Below are positions 52,419 through 61,593 of a stretch of DNA of 64,000 nt, piece by piece. Position numbers and translations under genes: made by a program. The DNA lies in assembly GCF_030162935.1 (NCBI RefSeq), contig NZ_JASAUZ010000012.1, positions 124,001 to 188,000 of the forward strand, given 5' to 3'. Source of the stretch: Comamonas halotolerans (GTDB taxonomy: Bacteria; Pseudomonadota; Gammaproteobacteria; Burkholderiales; Burkholderiaceae_C). The first letter of the stretch is position 1, and each line of letters begins with the position of its first letter. Under the pieces are notes generated by a model. It was not told where the DNA came from. It worked only from the letters and a program-made list of their open reading frames with translations, and searched no databases.

Positions 52419-53582
52419 TTACAACGACTGCGCCAGCTTGCGCAGGAAAGTTTCACAACGCTGCAGCTGGGCAACTTCCACGTATTCATTCGCCTTGTGC
52501 GCATTGGCAATCGCACCCGGCCCACAGACCACGGTCGGGATGCCCGCTTGCTGAAACAGACCCGCCTCTGTGGCGTACGCCACCTTGCGTTTTTCGTGAT
52601 CACCGGTCAAAGCCTGGACCAACTGACTGATGGCTTCGGTCTCCGCACTGTCAAACGCAGGTGCATTTGCGATCGATTCAAACTCAATGCGTGCATCTGC
52701 AAACTCCTGGCGCATGCGGGGCAGCAGCTCGTTGTGCACATACGCTTCTACCTGCGCCTGAATGCCATCGGGGGCCATCCCGGGAAGGTTACGAAACTCA
52801 TACGCAAACTCGCACAGCTCAGGCAGCGTGTTGACCGCAATACCACCGCTGATCTGGTTGGTGGTCACGGTGGTGTAAGGCACATCAAAAAGCGTGTCAT
52901 ACGGTCCCTGGGCCTTGAAGCTGTCAGCCACATCGCGGATACGGCAAATCAGACGCGCAGCGTATTCAATGGCATTGCTGCCGCGTGGCGTGAGCGAAGA
53001 ATGCACGGCCTTGCCATGCACCTTGCAGCGCCACACATTGATGCCCTTGTGCGCCACCACAGGCTGCATGCTGGTGGGCTCTCCGACGATGCAGCCATCA
53101 AAGCGCTGCCCTTGCAGCTTCAACTGTTCCAGCATGATGGGTGCCCCCACGCAGCCTACCTCTTCATCATATGACAGCGCAAAATGCAGCGGCTTGGCAC
53201 GCGGCATGGCCAAAAATTCGGGCACCAGCGCCAGACCAGCGGCAATGAAGCCCTTCATGTCACAGGTGCCCCGGCCATACAGGCTGCCGTCGATCTCTGT
53301 CAGCGCAAACGGCTCGGTATCCCATTTCTGCCCATCGACGGGCACCACATCGGTATGGCCTGACAAGACAATTCCACCCTGGGTACTTCCGTCCCGGGCG
53401 GGCAGCGTGGCGAACAAATTGGACTTGCTGCCATCCGGAGACTTGAACAGCTGTACCTGCACATTCTGAGCGCGCAGCGCATCACGCACATGCTCAATCA
53501 GGTTCAGGTTGGAGTTGCGGCTGGTGGTATCAAAAGCGACCAGCGTTTTCAGCCAGCTGCGGGTATCAGGTGTAGTCATCAT
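52419..53582 (-). CDS. argE: Acetylornithine deacetylase
   Basis: The 387-residue M20 metallopeptidase-family enzyme has GHTDVVPV with metal-binding His and catalytic Asp, GRGTCDMKGF with the bridging Asp, the catalytic Glu pair in YDEEVGC, and late His in the metal-binding C-terminal part. It hydrolyses N-acetylornithine to ornithine for arginine synthesis. Related M20 enzymes (DapE, succinyl-diaminopimelate) differ in details, so assignment is by overall similarity. Start is ATG 53582 or 53579. Confidence 0.9.
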   Translation of the reverse strand: MMTTPDTRSWLKTLVAFDTTSRNSNLNLIEHVRDALRAQNVQVQLFKSPDGSKSNLFATLPARDGSTQGGIVLSGHTDVVPVDGQKWDTEPFALTEIDGSLYGRGTCDMKGFIAAGLALVPEFLAMPRAKPLHFALSYDEEVGCVGAPIMLEQLKLQGQRFDGCIVGEPTSMQPVVAHKGINVWRCKVHGKAVHSSLTPRGSNAIEYAARLICRIRDVADSFKAQGPYDTLFDVPYTTVTTNQISGGIAVNTLPELCEFAYEFRNLPGMAPDGIQAQVEAYVHNELLPRMRQEFADARIEFESIANAPAFDSAETEAISQLVQALTGDHEKRKVAYATEAGLFQQAGIPTVVCGPGAIANAHKANEYVEVAQLQRCETFLRKLAQSL

Positions 53583-54173
53583 GCAGTGCACTCATTCATG
53601 CGCTTGGAAGCAGATTGCCAAGGCTTGCCCGAGTGTACGGTGGCGGCAATTGTGTTATTCACGGCTCACAGACATATGCATGCAAACACTGCTGCCAAGT
53701 CGTGACTGACGCTTGTCTGAAATCCCGGGTTGATCTCTCAGTTTTCTGCAGCCCCCCTCTTTCGCAGTTGTATACAGCCTGCTATTCTGGCGACCGCTGG
53801 TTGTCCATGGAGCGATGACAGCCAGCTTGGTGGAGGTGCTTTTCCTTATTGAAAGACACCTCCAGGCAGCATCGCTTCGATTTTTTACAGGCCCAACACA
53901 ACAAACCAGCAGTCCGCGCACGTGGGCTCGGTTTGGAAAGTCACACATGACACACATTCACATGCTGCACTGCGTGGATGGGCCGCTGCTTCGGCTGCGC
54001 ACCTAAACCTGCGGGTCAGCGATTTTTCTCGCGAACGCACCCCAAAAAAACACTCTTTCAACTACACCCCCTGATTCATCGCCACTTGGTGATGCATTAC
54101 GTTGTGGCCGCTTGCGCCCTGCTGCAGGTCACTTTGGTGTACCCACTAGCTTTGAACCCAAGGAGGCTCGCGT
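53583..54173. other. Long noncoding region upstream of the CphA-like gene
   Basis: About 590 bases between argE and the cyanophycin-synthetase-like gene. Frames in it lack ribosome sites. AAGGAGG at 54160-54166 serves the CphA-like gene. I see no RNA family or repeat. Confidence 0.5.
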
Positions 54174-56210
54174 ATGCGCGCCCTCAGCACATCGGAATCT
54201 GTTTACGCCGAAAAGGCACTGAACTGCCAGCAAGCCCATGTCTTGCGCACCCGCCACTGGGCCGGCAACAACCTGTGGAGCCAACGCCCCGTGCTGGAAG
54301 CACAGCTGCTCGACATGGACGAACACCACTGGCCGCAGCTCCAAGAGCTGCTACATGCCCTGCTTAAAGCGGTTGCCTTGCCAGACCGTTTTTGCGAATG
54401 CTTGCCCGGTATCAACGGACGCGGCACAGTTGTACTGGAAGCCAGCGAAGCAGCTTTGGGCCGTAGCGTACTTCAACAGGCCCTAGAACTGCTTGCACTG
54501 CCTCCGATTGCACGCGCGCAGCAGTGGACCGGAGCCTTGGGGCGCATTCGCCATGTGATAGATGAGGAGTGCCTGGGTCCCAGCACTGCATGTATTGCAC
54601 AAGCAGCCATTCAGCGTCACCTGCCCGCCTATCGTCTGTTTCCCAAGGGCAATCTGGTGCAGCTGGGCATGGGAGCGGCACAACAGCGCATCTGGACCGC
54701 TGAGAGCGACATGACAGGAGCCATTGCACAAGACATTGCCTCCAACAAGGCATTGACCAAACGCTTGCTCGCCAACGCCGGCATTCCAACACCACAGGGC
54801 GATTGCGCAAGCTCTCCTGCCCAGGCATGGCATCTGGCCCAAAGTCTGGGATTGCCTGTGGTGGTCAAGCCCCTGGATGGAAACCGCGCGCGCGGCGTGA
54901 CACTGGATTTGATGGATCAGGCATCGGTCGAAACTGCCTGGCTGCTGGCCAAACGTGAAGGTACCCAAGTACTGGTGGAGCGCTGCATTCGTGGCTACGA
55001 ACACCGGGTACTGGTCGTGGGCGACACTGTGGTCGCAGCCACCCGTGGTGAATCCCTTGACGTGATAGGCGATGGCTGCTCCACCGTGACACAGTTGATC
55101 GAGGCTCAGATCAACCAGCATGACCGTTGCCTGATCGACAACACGCTGGAGCGCATCGACCTCTCGACCAATGCGAAGGTGCAGGGCGAGCTGCAGCGCC
55201 AACAGCTGGACGCACACGCCATTCCTGCCGATGGCCAGCAAGTCACCCTGCTGCGTACAGGGAATCTCACTGTCGATTGCACCGATGAGGTTCATCCCGA
55301 TATTGCTCGCCATGCCACCATGGCCGCACGCACCATCGGCCTGGACATCGCTGGCATCGACATGGTGCTGCAAGACATTCGCCGCCCATTGCTTGAGCAG
55401 GGTGGTGCGATTGTTGAAGTCAACGCTGGACCCAGTCTGCTCATGCACCTGTACCCGGTACATGGCAAGCCCCGTGCCGTTGGTGAAGCCATCTGCACCC
55501 ATTTGTTTCCCCACCCTGATGACGGTCGCATTCCTTTGGCGGGCGTGCTTGCCAGCAACACGTCAGGGCTGCGCATTGCGCAAACACTGGCAGCCTGGCA
55601 GCAGTCGCAAGGCCACTACACGGGCGTCGCTTGTGGGGATGACATGTACTTGCAGGGCACACGCATGTTACAACCAGTAAGTCAGTCCCCCAGTGCAGGC
55701 CAGCGGGTGCTGATGCACCGTGCCGTCAGTGCTGCGGTCATCGCACAGGACATGGCCACTTCCGAGAGAGACGGCTGGGCCTATGCCTATTGCGACCTTG
55801 CCATCATTTGCCCGGAAGGCTCCACGCTCGACAACGGCGCACAGCAACGCGTACTTGCGGCCCAATTGCGCACCGTTCGACCCGGCGGCGTGGCAGTTCT
55901 GGGCACTGGTTGCGCACAGCTGGAAAGCCTGGCCCTGACCTGCCTGGGCCAAATCGTCTGGCTTGATACCGATGAACAGCATCCCCTGTTGCAGTCGCAC
56001 CGCCGCGTCAATGGCCGGGTCGTCTTTGTGCGTGATGGGCGCGTGGTGTGCGCTCACGGCACGCAAGAGACTCACCTCCCCCTGCCCGCGCAAATGGGAG
56101 AGTGGGCTTTGCCTGAATGGCTGGCGGTGGCTGCCGCGGGCTGGGCCATGGACTGGCCGCTGCCTGTGCTGGAAGTGATTGCGCAACAAGTCACGCCATC
56201 CAGTCACTGA
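54174..56210 (+). CDS. CphA-like ATP-grasp protein with degenerate, short Mur-ligase half
   Basis: The 678-residue protein follows cyanophycin synthetase from the start: VLRTRHWAGNNLWSQRPVLE (23-42), ATP-grasp domain (about 185-445) with SNKALTKRLL, VVVKPLDGNRARGV (229-242) and VEVNAGPSLLMHLYPVHGK (414-432). The following Mur-ligase-like part (about 450-678) aligns in outline but the ATP-binding loop, normally TGTNGKTT, reads ASNTSGLR (460-467), and the chain stops about 200 residues before the end of CphA, so the second ATP site and the last lobe are missing. CphA2-type enzymes, which join beta-Asp-Arg dipeptides using one ATP site, offer the nearest precedent. AAGGAGG precedes the ATG. No true cphA, cphB or isoaspartyl dipeptidase is in the window. 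Confidence 0.8.
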   Translation: MRALSTSESVYAEKALNCQQAHVLRTRHWAGNNLWSQRPVLEAQLLDMDEHHWPQLQELLHALLKAVALPDRFCECLPGINGRGTVVLEASEAALGRSVLQQALELLALPPIARAQQWTGALGRIRHVIDEECLGPSTACIAQAAIQRHLPAYRLFPKGNLVQLGMGAAQQRIWTAESDMTGAIAQDIASNKALTKRLLANAGIPTPQGDCASSPAQAWHLAQSLGLPVVVKPLDGNRARGVTLDLMDQASVETAWLLAKREGTQVLVERCIRGYEHRVLVVGDTVVAATRGESLDVIGDGCSTVTQLIEAQINQHDRCLIDNTLERIDLSTNAKVQGELQRQQLDAHAIPADGQQVTLLRTGNLTVDCTDEVHPDIARHATMAARTIGLDIAGIDMVLQDIRRPLLEQGGAIVEVNAGPSLLMHLYPVHGKPRAVGEAICTHLFPHPDDGRIPLAGVLASNTSGLRIAQTLAAWQQSQGHYTGVACGDDMYLQGTRMLQPVSQSPSAGQRVLMHRAVSAAVIAQDMATSERDGWAYAYCDLAIICPEGSTLDNGAQQRVLAAQLRTVRPGGVAVLGTGCAQLESLALTCLGQIVWLDTDEQHPLLQSHRRVNGRVVFVRDGRVVCAHGTQETHLPLPAQMGEWALPEWLAVAAAGWAMDWPLPVLEVIAQQVTPSSH

Positions 56211-56313
56211 ACCCTTGAAAAAACCTTTTCAGCCCTCCCTCAAACCACTCTCAAGCCTATCTGGCTGCCTTTCCAAGGAGGTCAGATAGGCAGCAGCAGC
56301 TGCAAAAGACTTT

Positions 56314-57375
56314 TCAATCGGCTTGCTTGAGGCTTTGCATATCAATCACAAAGCGATATTTCACATCGCTTTTGAGCATGCGTTCATACGCTTGATTGAT
56401 GTCTTGCATGGCAATCACTTCAACATCGGCGGTGATGCCATGCTGGCCACAAAAATCCAGCATTTCCTGGGTTTCAGCAATCCCCCCGATCACCGAGCCG
56501 GCAATCGACTTGCGCCCCAGCACCAGCGCCGTTGTATTCACAGGTGATGTCTGCATGCCCAAAAAGCCCACCAGCACCAAAGTACCGCCCGTAGCCAGCG
56601 TGGCGGTATAGGGGTTCACATCATGTTCGTAGGGCACGGTGTCCACAATCAGATCAAACTGGCCACGCACCGACTTCATCTGCGCCTTGTCGATGCTGAT
56701 GATCACTCGATCTGCCCCCAGGCGTTTCGCATCGCTTTCCTTGCCAGATGAACGGCTGAACAAGGTCACCTCTGCACCCATGGCTTTGGCCAGTTTGAGA
56801 GCCATATGCCCCAGTCCTCCCAGCCCCACCACGGCCACCTTGCTGCCTTTGCCCACCCTCCAGTAGCGCAACGGAGACCAGGTTGTGATACCCGCACATA
56901 ACAGTGGCGCCACACCTTTCAAGTCCATGGCATCAGGCAGCTTGAGGACAAATTCCTCGCGCACCACAATGCGCTCCGAATACCCCCCTTGGGTGACCGA
57001 ACCGTCCACGCGGTCAGTGCTGTTGTAGGTGCCCGTCATGCCGCGCTCGCAATATTGCTCCCAGCCTTTGGCACAAGCGCCGCAATCCAGGCAGCTGTCC
57101 ACCATGCAGCCCACCCCAACCGCATCACCCACTTTGAATCGAGTCACTGCGCTGCCCAATGCCACCACGCGACCCACAATCTCGTGTCCGGGGACGGTCG
57201 GATAAATTGTCCCTCCCCAGTCATTGCGCGCGGTGTGCAAATCAGAGTGGCAGACACCGCTGTAGAGAATGTCAATCACCACATCGTTGGCACGCGGTGC
57301 ACGGCGCACAAAGTGAAACAGTCCCAGCGGGCTGGTGGCAGATGATGCAGCGTAGCCGCGCGTGGCTTGGAACAT
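56314..57375 (-). CDS. Zinc-dependent alcohol dehydrogenase, YahK-like
   Basis: The 353-residue protein is a medium-chain zinc dehydrogenase: catalytic-zinc ligands in SGVCHSDLH and PGHEIVG, four-Cys structural-zinc loop CMVDSCLDCGACAKGWEQYC, and NADP-binding VGLGGLGHMALKLAKAMGAEVTLFSRS. It belongs to the cinnamyl-alcohol/YahK branch, which reduces many aldehydes with NADPH. ATG 57375 follows AGGAGA at 8 bases; a TTG at 57381 is too close to that site. It stands alone, divergent from an NlpE-like gene. Confidence 0.92.
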   Translation of the reverse strand: MFQATRGYAASSATSPLGLFHFVRRAPRANDVVIDILYSGVCHSDLHTARNDWGGTIYPTVPGHEIVGRVVALGSAVTRFKVGDAVGVGCMVDSCLDCGACAKGWEQYCERGMTGTYNSTDRVDGSVTQGGYSERIVVREEFVLKLPDAMDLKGVAPLLCAGITTWSPLRYWRVGKGSKVAVVGLGGLGHMALKLAKAMGAEVTLFSRSSGKESDAKRLGADRVIISIDKAQMKSVRGQFDLIVDTVPYEHDVNPYTATLATGGTLVLVGFLGMQTSPVNTTALVLGRKSIAGSVIGGIAETQEMLDFCGQHGITADVEVIAMQDINQAYERMLKSDVKYRFVIDMQSLKQAD

Positions 57376-57492
57376 AGTCAAGATCTCCTATCCATCGAGT
57401 GTGCGAGATGGACTACATGTTTTCAGTGCACCGAGCGATTGGCACACTACACACAGTCTTTAGCATCCATTTTCATGGATGGATACACACTC

Positions 57493-58017
57493 ATGCGCTC
57501 TAAATTTATGCAGCCACATATCCTCTCCCCTCGTTATCCGGGCTGGAAGACTCTGCTCTTCACTGCAAGCCTTTGGCTGGCAGGCTGCGCCAGCCAGGCT
57601 GTGACCGAAAACGTGCCACCACCGCAGATCGCCGACCTCACTTCGCCCAAGCCTGTGGGTGACAGCGCTGAAACCGCGCTCGACTGGCCCGGTACCTACC
57701 AGGCCTTGCTACCGTGCCACGACTGCGCTGGCATTGCCATCAGCGTGCAGCTGCGCGCGGACAGGACAGCAGTTGTCCGTGAACGGCGCGTGGGGGGAAA
57801 TCTGGACAAGGCTGTAGAGCCTAGCTATACCGGCCCCTTCAGCTTTGACCCTGCGGGCGGCAGCATGATCTCCTTGCGTCGCACGGCACACGCACCGATT
57901 GCCTACAGATTCTTTGTGGCCGAGGACTGGATCGAAATGCGCGAGAGCAGCACGGGAGCCAGCCTCAGCCCCCACAATATGTACCGCTTGCGCAAAACCA
58001 GCCTTCCGGCGCAATAA
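57493..58017 (+). CDS. NlpE-like copper/envelope-stress lipoprotein
   Basis: The 174-residue protein has a lipoprotein signal (LWLAGC, lipidation Cys32) and an NlpE N-terminal beta-barrel domain with WPGTYQALLPCHDCAGIAISVQL, including the conserved CxxC (Cys75, Cys78). NlpE in E. coli lies in the outer membrane and activates Cpx on surface contact or copper. The protein lacks the OB-fold C-terminal domain of E. coli NlpE. Start is uncertain: ATG at 57475, 57493 or 57508 all precede the signal; 57493 has GGAT at suitable distance. Confidence 0.75.
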   Translation: MRSKFMQPHILSPRYPGWKTLLFTASLWLAGCASQAVTENVPPPQIADLTSPKPVGDSAETALDWPGTYQALLPCHDCAGIAISVQLRADRTAVVRERRVGGNLDKAVEPSYTGPFSFDPAGGSMISLRRTAHAPIAYRFFVAEDWIEMRESSTGASLSPHNMYRLRKTSLPAQ

Positions 58018-58170
58018 CTGCAGCGCTGACAGTGCGAAATCAACGGCTGGCAAGCGATTTCAATTGTTAACAATTGCTACACTTTCTGGGTTGGCGTGAC
58101 TTGCACGCTTGTGCGACCGAGCTGCCATCCCCTTGCGGCGGCTCGCCGCGTTTGCCCAGAAAAGAAGCCC

Positions 58171-58563
58171 ATGCAATTCCTACAGATGGTGGCGCTGGCT
58201 GCCACCTTTGCTTTGACCGGTTGTTTTGAAAAGTCTCCGCTGAACGAAACCTTGATGTTCCCGCCAGGCCTGGACATCGAGTACCAAGGAAAACCCGCGA
58301 AACTCTATGGCACCTCGCAGTGCTCACAAGGTCAGCTCTCTGGACACACCTGTCTGATCTTCCCTCCCGAGCAACCCGAAGCCAGCGGCGTCATCATCAG
58401 CGGCACACAGATGCATGAAGTGCACCTCAAAGTACGCAAAGACCCCCAAAACCCCGTGTACTACATCGTGGAAGATCAAAAAGGCGCACACGTGGTCAGC
58501 ACCACCGGCAGACACGACGCATACGGCAATATCGACATCCGCCCCCATGAACTCGCCAACTGA
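58171..58563 (+). CDS. Hypothetical lipoprotein
   Basis: The 130-residue protein has a lipoprotein signal (AATFALTGC, lipidation Cys18), then a soluble beta-rich domain with two Cys (in SQCSQGQ and HTCLIF) that may pair. AAAAGAAG stands before ATG 58171. It follows the NlpE-like gene by 153 bases and ends at a strong terminator. No family is recognised. Confidence 0.7.
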   Translation: MQFLQMVALAATFALTGCFEKSPLNETLMFPPGLDIEYQGKPAKLYGTSQCSQGQLSGHTCLIFPPEQPEASGVIISGTQMHEVHLKVRKDPQNPVYYIVEDQKGAHVVSTTGRHDAYGNIDIRPHELAN

Positions 58564-58574
58564 ATCTTGACGCA

Positions 58575-58603
58575 TAAAAAAAGGCCGCTGAAGCGGCCTT
58601 TTT
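58575..58603. terminator. Bidirectional terminator between lipoprotein gene and metH
   Basis: Stem 58581-58588 with 58593-58600 (AAGGCCGC/GCGGCCTT, TGAA loop) with A and T runs on either side. It ends the + lipoprotein transcript and the minus metH transcript. Confidence 0.85.
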
Positions 58604-58614
58604 CGATGGTGTCA

Positions 58615-61353
58615 TCAACCTAGATTCGGCGCCAGGAAACGACGCAGCGCCTCCACATCCATACCACGGCGCTCGGCCATATCCACCAGTTGATCTTCGC
58701 CAATCTGGCCCACATTGAAGTACATCGCCTCCGGGTTGCCAATGTAGAAACCGCTCACGCTGGATGCAGGATTCATAGCCAGGCTCTCGGTCAACGTCAT
58801 GCCGATTTCTTCAGCGTTCAGCACCTTGAACAGCTCAATCTTGGCCGTGTGATCCGGGCAGGCTGGATAGCCTGGTGCAGGACGGATGCCCTTGTAGGCT
58901 TCCTTGATGAGCTCTTCATTGCTGAAGTTCTCATCGGCGGCATAGCCCCACAAATCCTTGCGCACACGCTGGTGCAGACATTCGGCAAAGGCTTCGGCCA
59001 AGCGGTCGGCCAGGGCCTTGAACATGATACCGCTGTAGTCGTCCAGCGCAGCTTCAAACTCCTTGTCTTTCTTGGCAGCACCAATACCAGCCGTCACAGC
59101 AAAGAGTCCAGCGTAGTCGGCAACTCCGCTGTCCTTGCTGGCCACAAAGTCGCTCAGACAACGGCTGGGGCGCATCACACCATCCACGGCCTGCTTTTCC
59201 GTCTGCTGGCGCATTCCATACCAGGTGGTCAGCACTTCGGTACGCGATTCGTCGGTGTAGAACACGATGTCATCACCGACGCGATTGGCCGGGAACAGGC
59301 CCATCACTCCATTGGCTTGCAGCCAGCGCCCATCAATGATCTTCTTGAGCATGAGCTTGGCATCGGCCAGCACCTTGCGCGCCTGCTCACCGACGATTTC
59401 ATCGTCCAGAATGGCGGGGTAAGGACCAGCCAGATCCCAGGTCTGGAAAAACGGGCCCCAGTCGATGTATTCGGCCAGCTCCGCCAGATCAAAGTTCTTG
59501 AACACACGACGTCCGAGCACACGCGGAGTCACTGGCGCATGATTCACCACCGCAGCATTCGCACGCGCTTGCTCCAGGGTCCAGAGTGGCGTCTTTTTCT
59601 TGTTGGCATGCTGGGTACGCACCTTGTCGTAGTCGGCGGTCACCTCCGCCAGATAATTATCCTTGTTGTCTCCAAGCAGGCTTTGCGCCACGCTCACAGA
59701 GCGGGATGCATCAGGCACATACACCACAGGCCCTTCGTACTTGGGCGCAATCTTCACCGCCGTATGCACGCGCGAGCAGGTGGCGCCGCCAATCAGCAAA
59801 GGAATCTTTTTGATGCGGAAGTAGTCGTCCTTGTGCATTTCACCTGCAACGTACTGCATCTCTTCCAGGCTGGGTGTAATCAACCCCGACAAGCCGATGA
59901 TGTCCGCCCCTTCTGCCTTGGCGCGCGCCAGGATTTCGTGGCAGGGCACCATCACCCCCATGTTGATGACTTCAAAGTTGTTGCACTGCAAGACCACGGT
60001 GACAATGTTCTTGCCAATGTCGTGCACATCACCCTTCACGGTGGCGATAACAATCTTTCCCTTGCTCGAAACATCCAGCCCTGCGGCCTCTTGCTGGCGC
60101 TTCTCTTCTTCAATGTAAGGCACCAGATGCGCCACCGCCTGCTTCATCACACGGGCAGACTTGACCACTTGGGGCAGGAACATCTTGCCAGCACCGAACA
60201 GATCGCCCACAACGTTCATGCCATCCATGAGCGGGCCTTCAATCACATGCAGCGGGCGGCCACCCTTGGCCAGAATCTCCTGATAGGCCTCCTCCGTGTC
60301 CTCGGTGATGAAGTCGGTAATACCGTGCACCAAGGCGTGGGTCAGGCGCTCACCCACGGTTTTGGGATTCTCGGGTGTGCCGCGCCATTCCAGCTTCTTG
60401 CTGTCATCCTTGGCAGCGCCCTTGGCCTGATCGGCAATTTCCAGCAGGCGCTCGGCAGCGTCGGGGCGACGGTTGAGCACCACGTCTTCCACGCGCTCGC
60501 GCAGCTCGGGATCCAGCTCGTCGTACACGCCAATCATGCCGGCGTTGACGATGCCCATGTCCATACCCGCTGCAATCGCGTGATAGAGGAACACGGTGTG
60601 AATCGCCTCCCGCACGGGGTCGTTGCCACGGAAGGAGAATGAGACATTGGACACGCCCCCCGACACCTTGGCACCGGGCAGGTTCTGCTTGATCCAGCGC
60701 GTGGCTTCGATGAAGTCCACGCCGTAGTTGTTGTGCTCCTCAATGCCAGTAGCCACCGCAAAGATGTTCGGGTCGAAAATGATGTCTTCCGGCGCAAAAC
60801 CGACTTCGTCCACCAGGATGCGATAGGCACGCTCGCAAATCTCGATCTTGCGCTCAAAAGTATCGGCCTGACCTTTTTCGTCAAAGGCCATCACCACCGC
60901 CGCCGCGCCATAGCGCTTGACCAGCTTGGCGTGCTTCTTGAACTCTTCGACACCTTCCTTCATGGAGATCGAGTTCACGATGCCTTTGCCTTGCAGGCAA
61001 CGCAGACCCGCTTCAATCACTTCCCACTTGGAAGAATCCACCATCACCGGCACTTTGGCGATGTCGGGCTCGGAAGCGATCAGGTTCAGAAAGCGCACCA
61101 TGGCGGCCTTGCTGTCCAGCATGGCTTCGTCCATGTTCACGTCGATGATCTGCGCACCGTTTTCCACCTGCTGGCGCGCCACGGCCAGTGCTTCTTCGTA
61201 CTGCTCGTTCAAAATCAGGCGCGCAAACGCCTTGGAACCCGTGACATTGGTGCGCTCCCCCACATTGACGAACAAAGTGTCTTCGCCAATAAAAACGGGC
61301 TCCAGACCCGACAGACGCATGGGAGGAATCAAGGAGGGGGCAGCAGCAGTCAT
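58615..61353 (-). CDS. metH: Methionine synthase, cobalamin-dependent, lacking the homocysteine domain
   Basis: The 912-residue protein starts at the methyltetrahydrofolate (pterin-binding) domain (about 20-290: [26 protein letters not shown]), followed by the B12-cap (about 320-425), the cobalamin domain with the cobalt-ligating His444 in [11 protein letters not shown], and the AdoMet reactivation domain with [12 protein letters not shown] (824-835). The N-terminal zinc/homocysteine module of about 330 residues that full MetH has is absent. It must come from a separate gene not present here. An SAH riboswitch lies just upstream. ATG 61353 follows AGGTGAG. Confidence 0.95.
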   Translation of the reverse strand: MTAAAPSLIPPMRLSGLEPVFIGEDTLFVNVGERTNVTGSKAFARLILNEQYEEALAVARQQVENGAQIIDVNMDEAMLDSKAAMVRFLNLIASEPDIAKVPVMVDSSKWEVIEAGLRCLQGKGIVNSISMKEGVEEFKKHAKLVKRYGAAAVVMAFDEKGQADTFERKIEICERAYRILVDEVGFAPEDIIFDPNIFAVATGIEEHNNYGVDFIEATRWIKQNLPGAKVSGGVSNVSFSFRGNDPVREAIHTVFLYHAIAAGMDMGIVNAGMIGVYDELDPELRERVEDVVLNRRPDAAERLLEIADQAKGAAKDDSKKLEWRGTPENPKTVGERLTHALVHGITDFITEDTEEAYQEILAKGGRPLHVIEGPLMDGMNVVGDLFGAGKMFLPQVVKSARVMKQAVAHLVPYIEEEKRQQEAAGLDVSSKGKIVIATVKGDVHDIGKNIVTVVLQCNNFEVINMGVMVPCHEILARAKAEGADIIGLSGLITPSLEEMQYVAGEMHKDDYFRIKKIPLLIGGATCSRVHTAVKIAPKYEGPVVYVPDASRSVSVAQSLLGDNKDNYLAEVTADYDKVRTQHANKKKTPLWTLEQARANAAVVNHAPVTPRVLGRRVFKNFDLAELAEYIDWGPFFQTWDLAGPYPAILDDEIVGEQARKVLADAKLMLKKIIDGRWLQANGVMGLFPANRVGDDIVFYTDESRTEVLTTWYGMRQQTEKQAVDGVMRPSRCLSDFVASKDSGVADYAGLFAVTAGIGAAKKDKEFEAALDDYSGIMFKALADRLAEAFAECLHQRVRKDLWGYAADENFSNEELIKEAYKGIRPAPGYPACPDHTAKIELFKVLNAEEIGMTLTESLAMNPASSVSGFYIGNPEAMYFNVGQIGEDQLVDMAERRGMDVEALRRFLAPNLG

Positions 61354-61393
61354 CGCACTCACCTGTGTAAAAATCAAAACCAAAACGGAAAAC

Positions 61394-61496
61394 AGGTGAG
61401 CGCCGTTGCAAACGGATCAGCGTGCTGACACGCCGAGGCCCCAAGCCTGACAACACGGTAGCGACACACGCGCTGCTGCAGCGCTCCTTGGGGAGA
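61394..61496 (-). ncRNA. S-adenosylhomocysteine (SAH) riboswitch
   Basis: Read on the minus strand, the sequence begins CCCCAAGGAGCGCTGC, has GTCAGGCTTGGGG in the middle, a GCGTG-TCAG-CACGC hairpin, and ends AACGGCGCTCACC. CCCCAAG pairs with CTTGGGG, and GAGCGCTG pairs with CGGCGCTC, which reproduces the P1 stem and pseudoknot of SAH riboswitches. It lies 40 bases before the metH ATG. SAH riboswitches turn genes of the SAH/methionine cycle on when SAH builds up. Confidence 0.9.
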
Positions 61497-61593
61497 CAAA
61501 CGCGTGATTCTAAGGCGCAATCTCCCTGTGATGCACCGCGCAGGCGTTATCACGTACGAGGAGAGCTATATGGGGCGTAGCAATCTACGCCAA

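Noticed and set aside
53815..54367. Two small + frames upstream of and into the CphA-like gene
   Set aside because: Neither has a ribosome site or plausible composition; the second overlaps the CphA-like gene in another frame.
58690..60642. A 650-codon open frame on the + strand opposite metH
   Set aside because: It is fully antisense to metH, has no recognisable domain or ribosome site, and is a by-product of GC-rich codon use.
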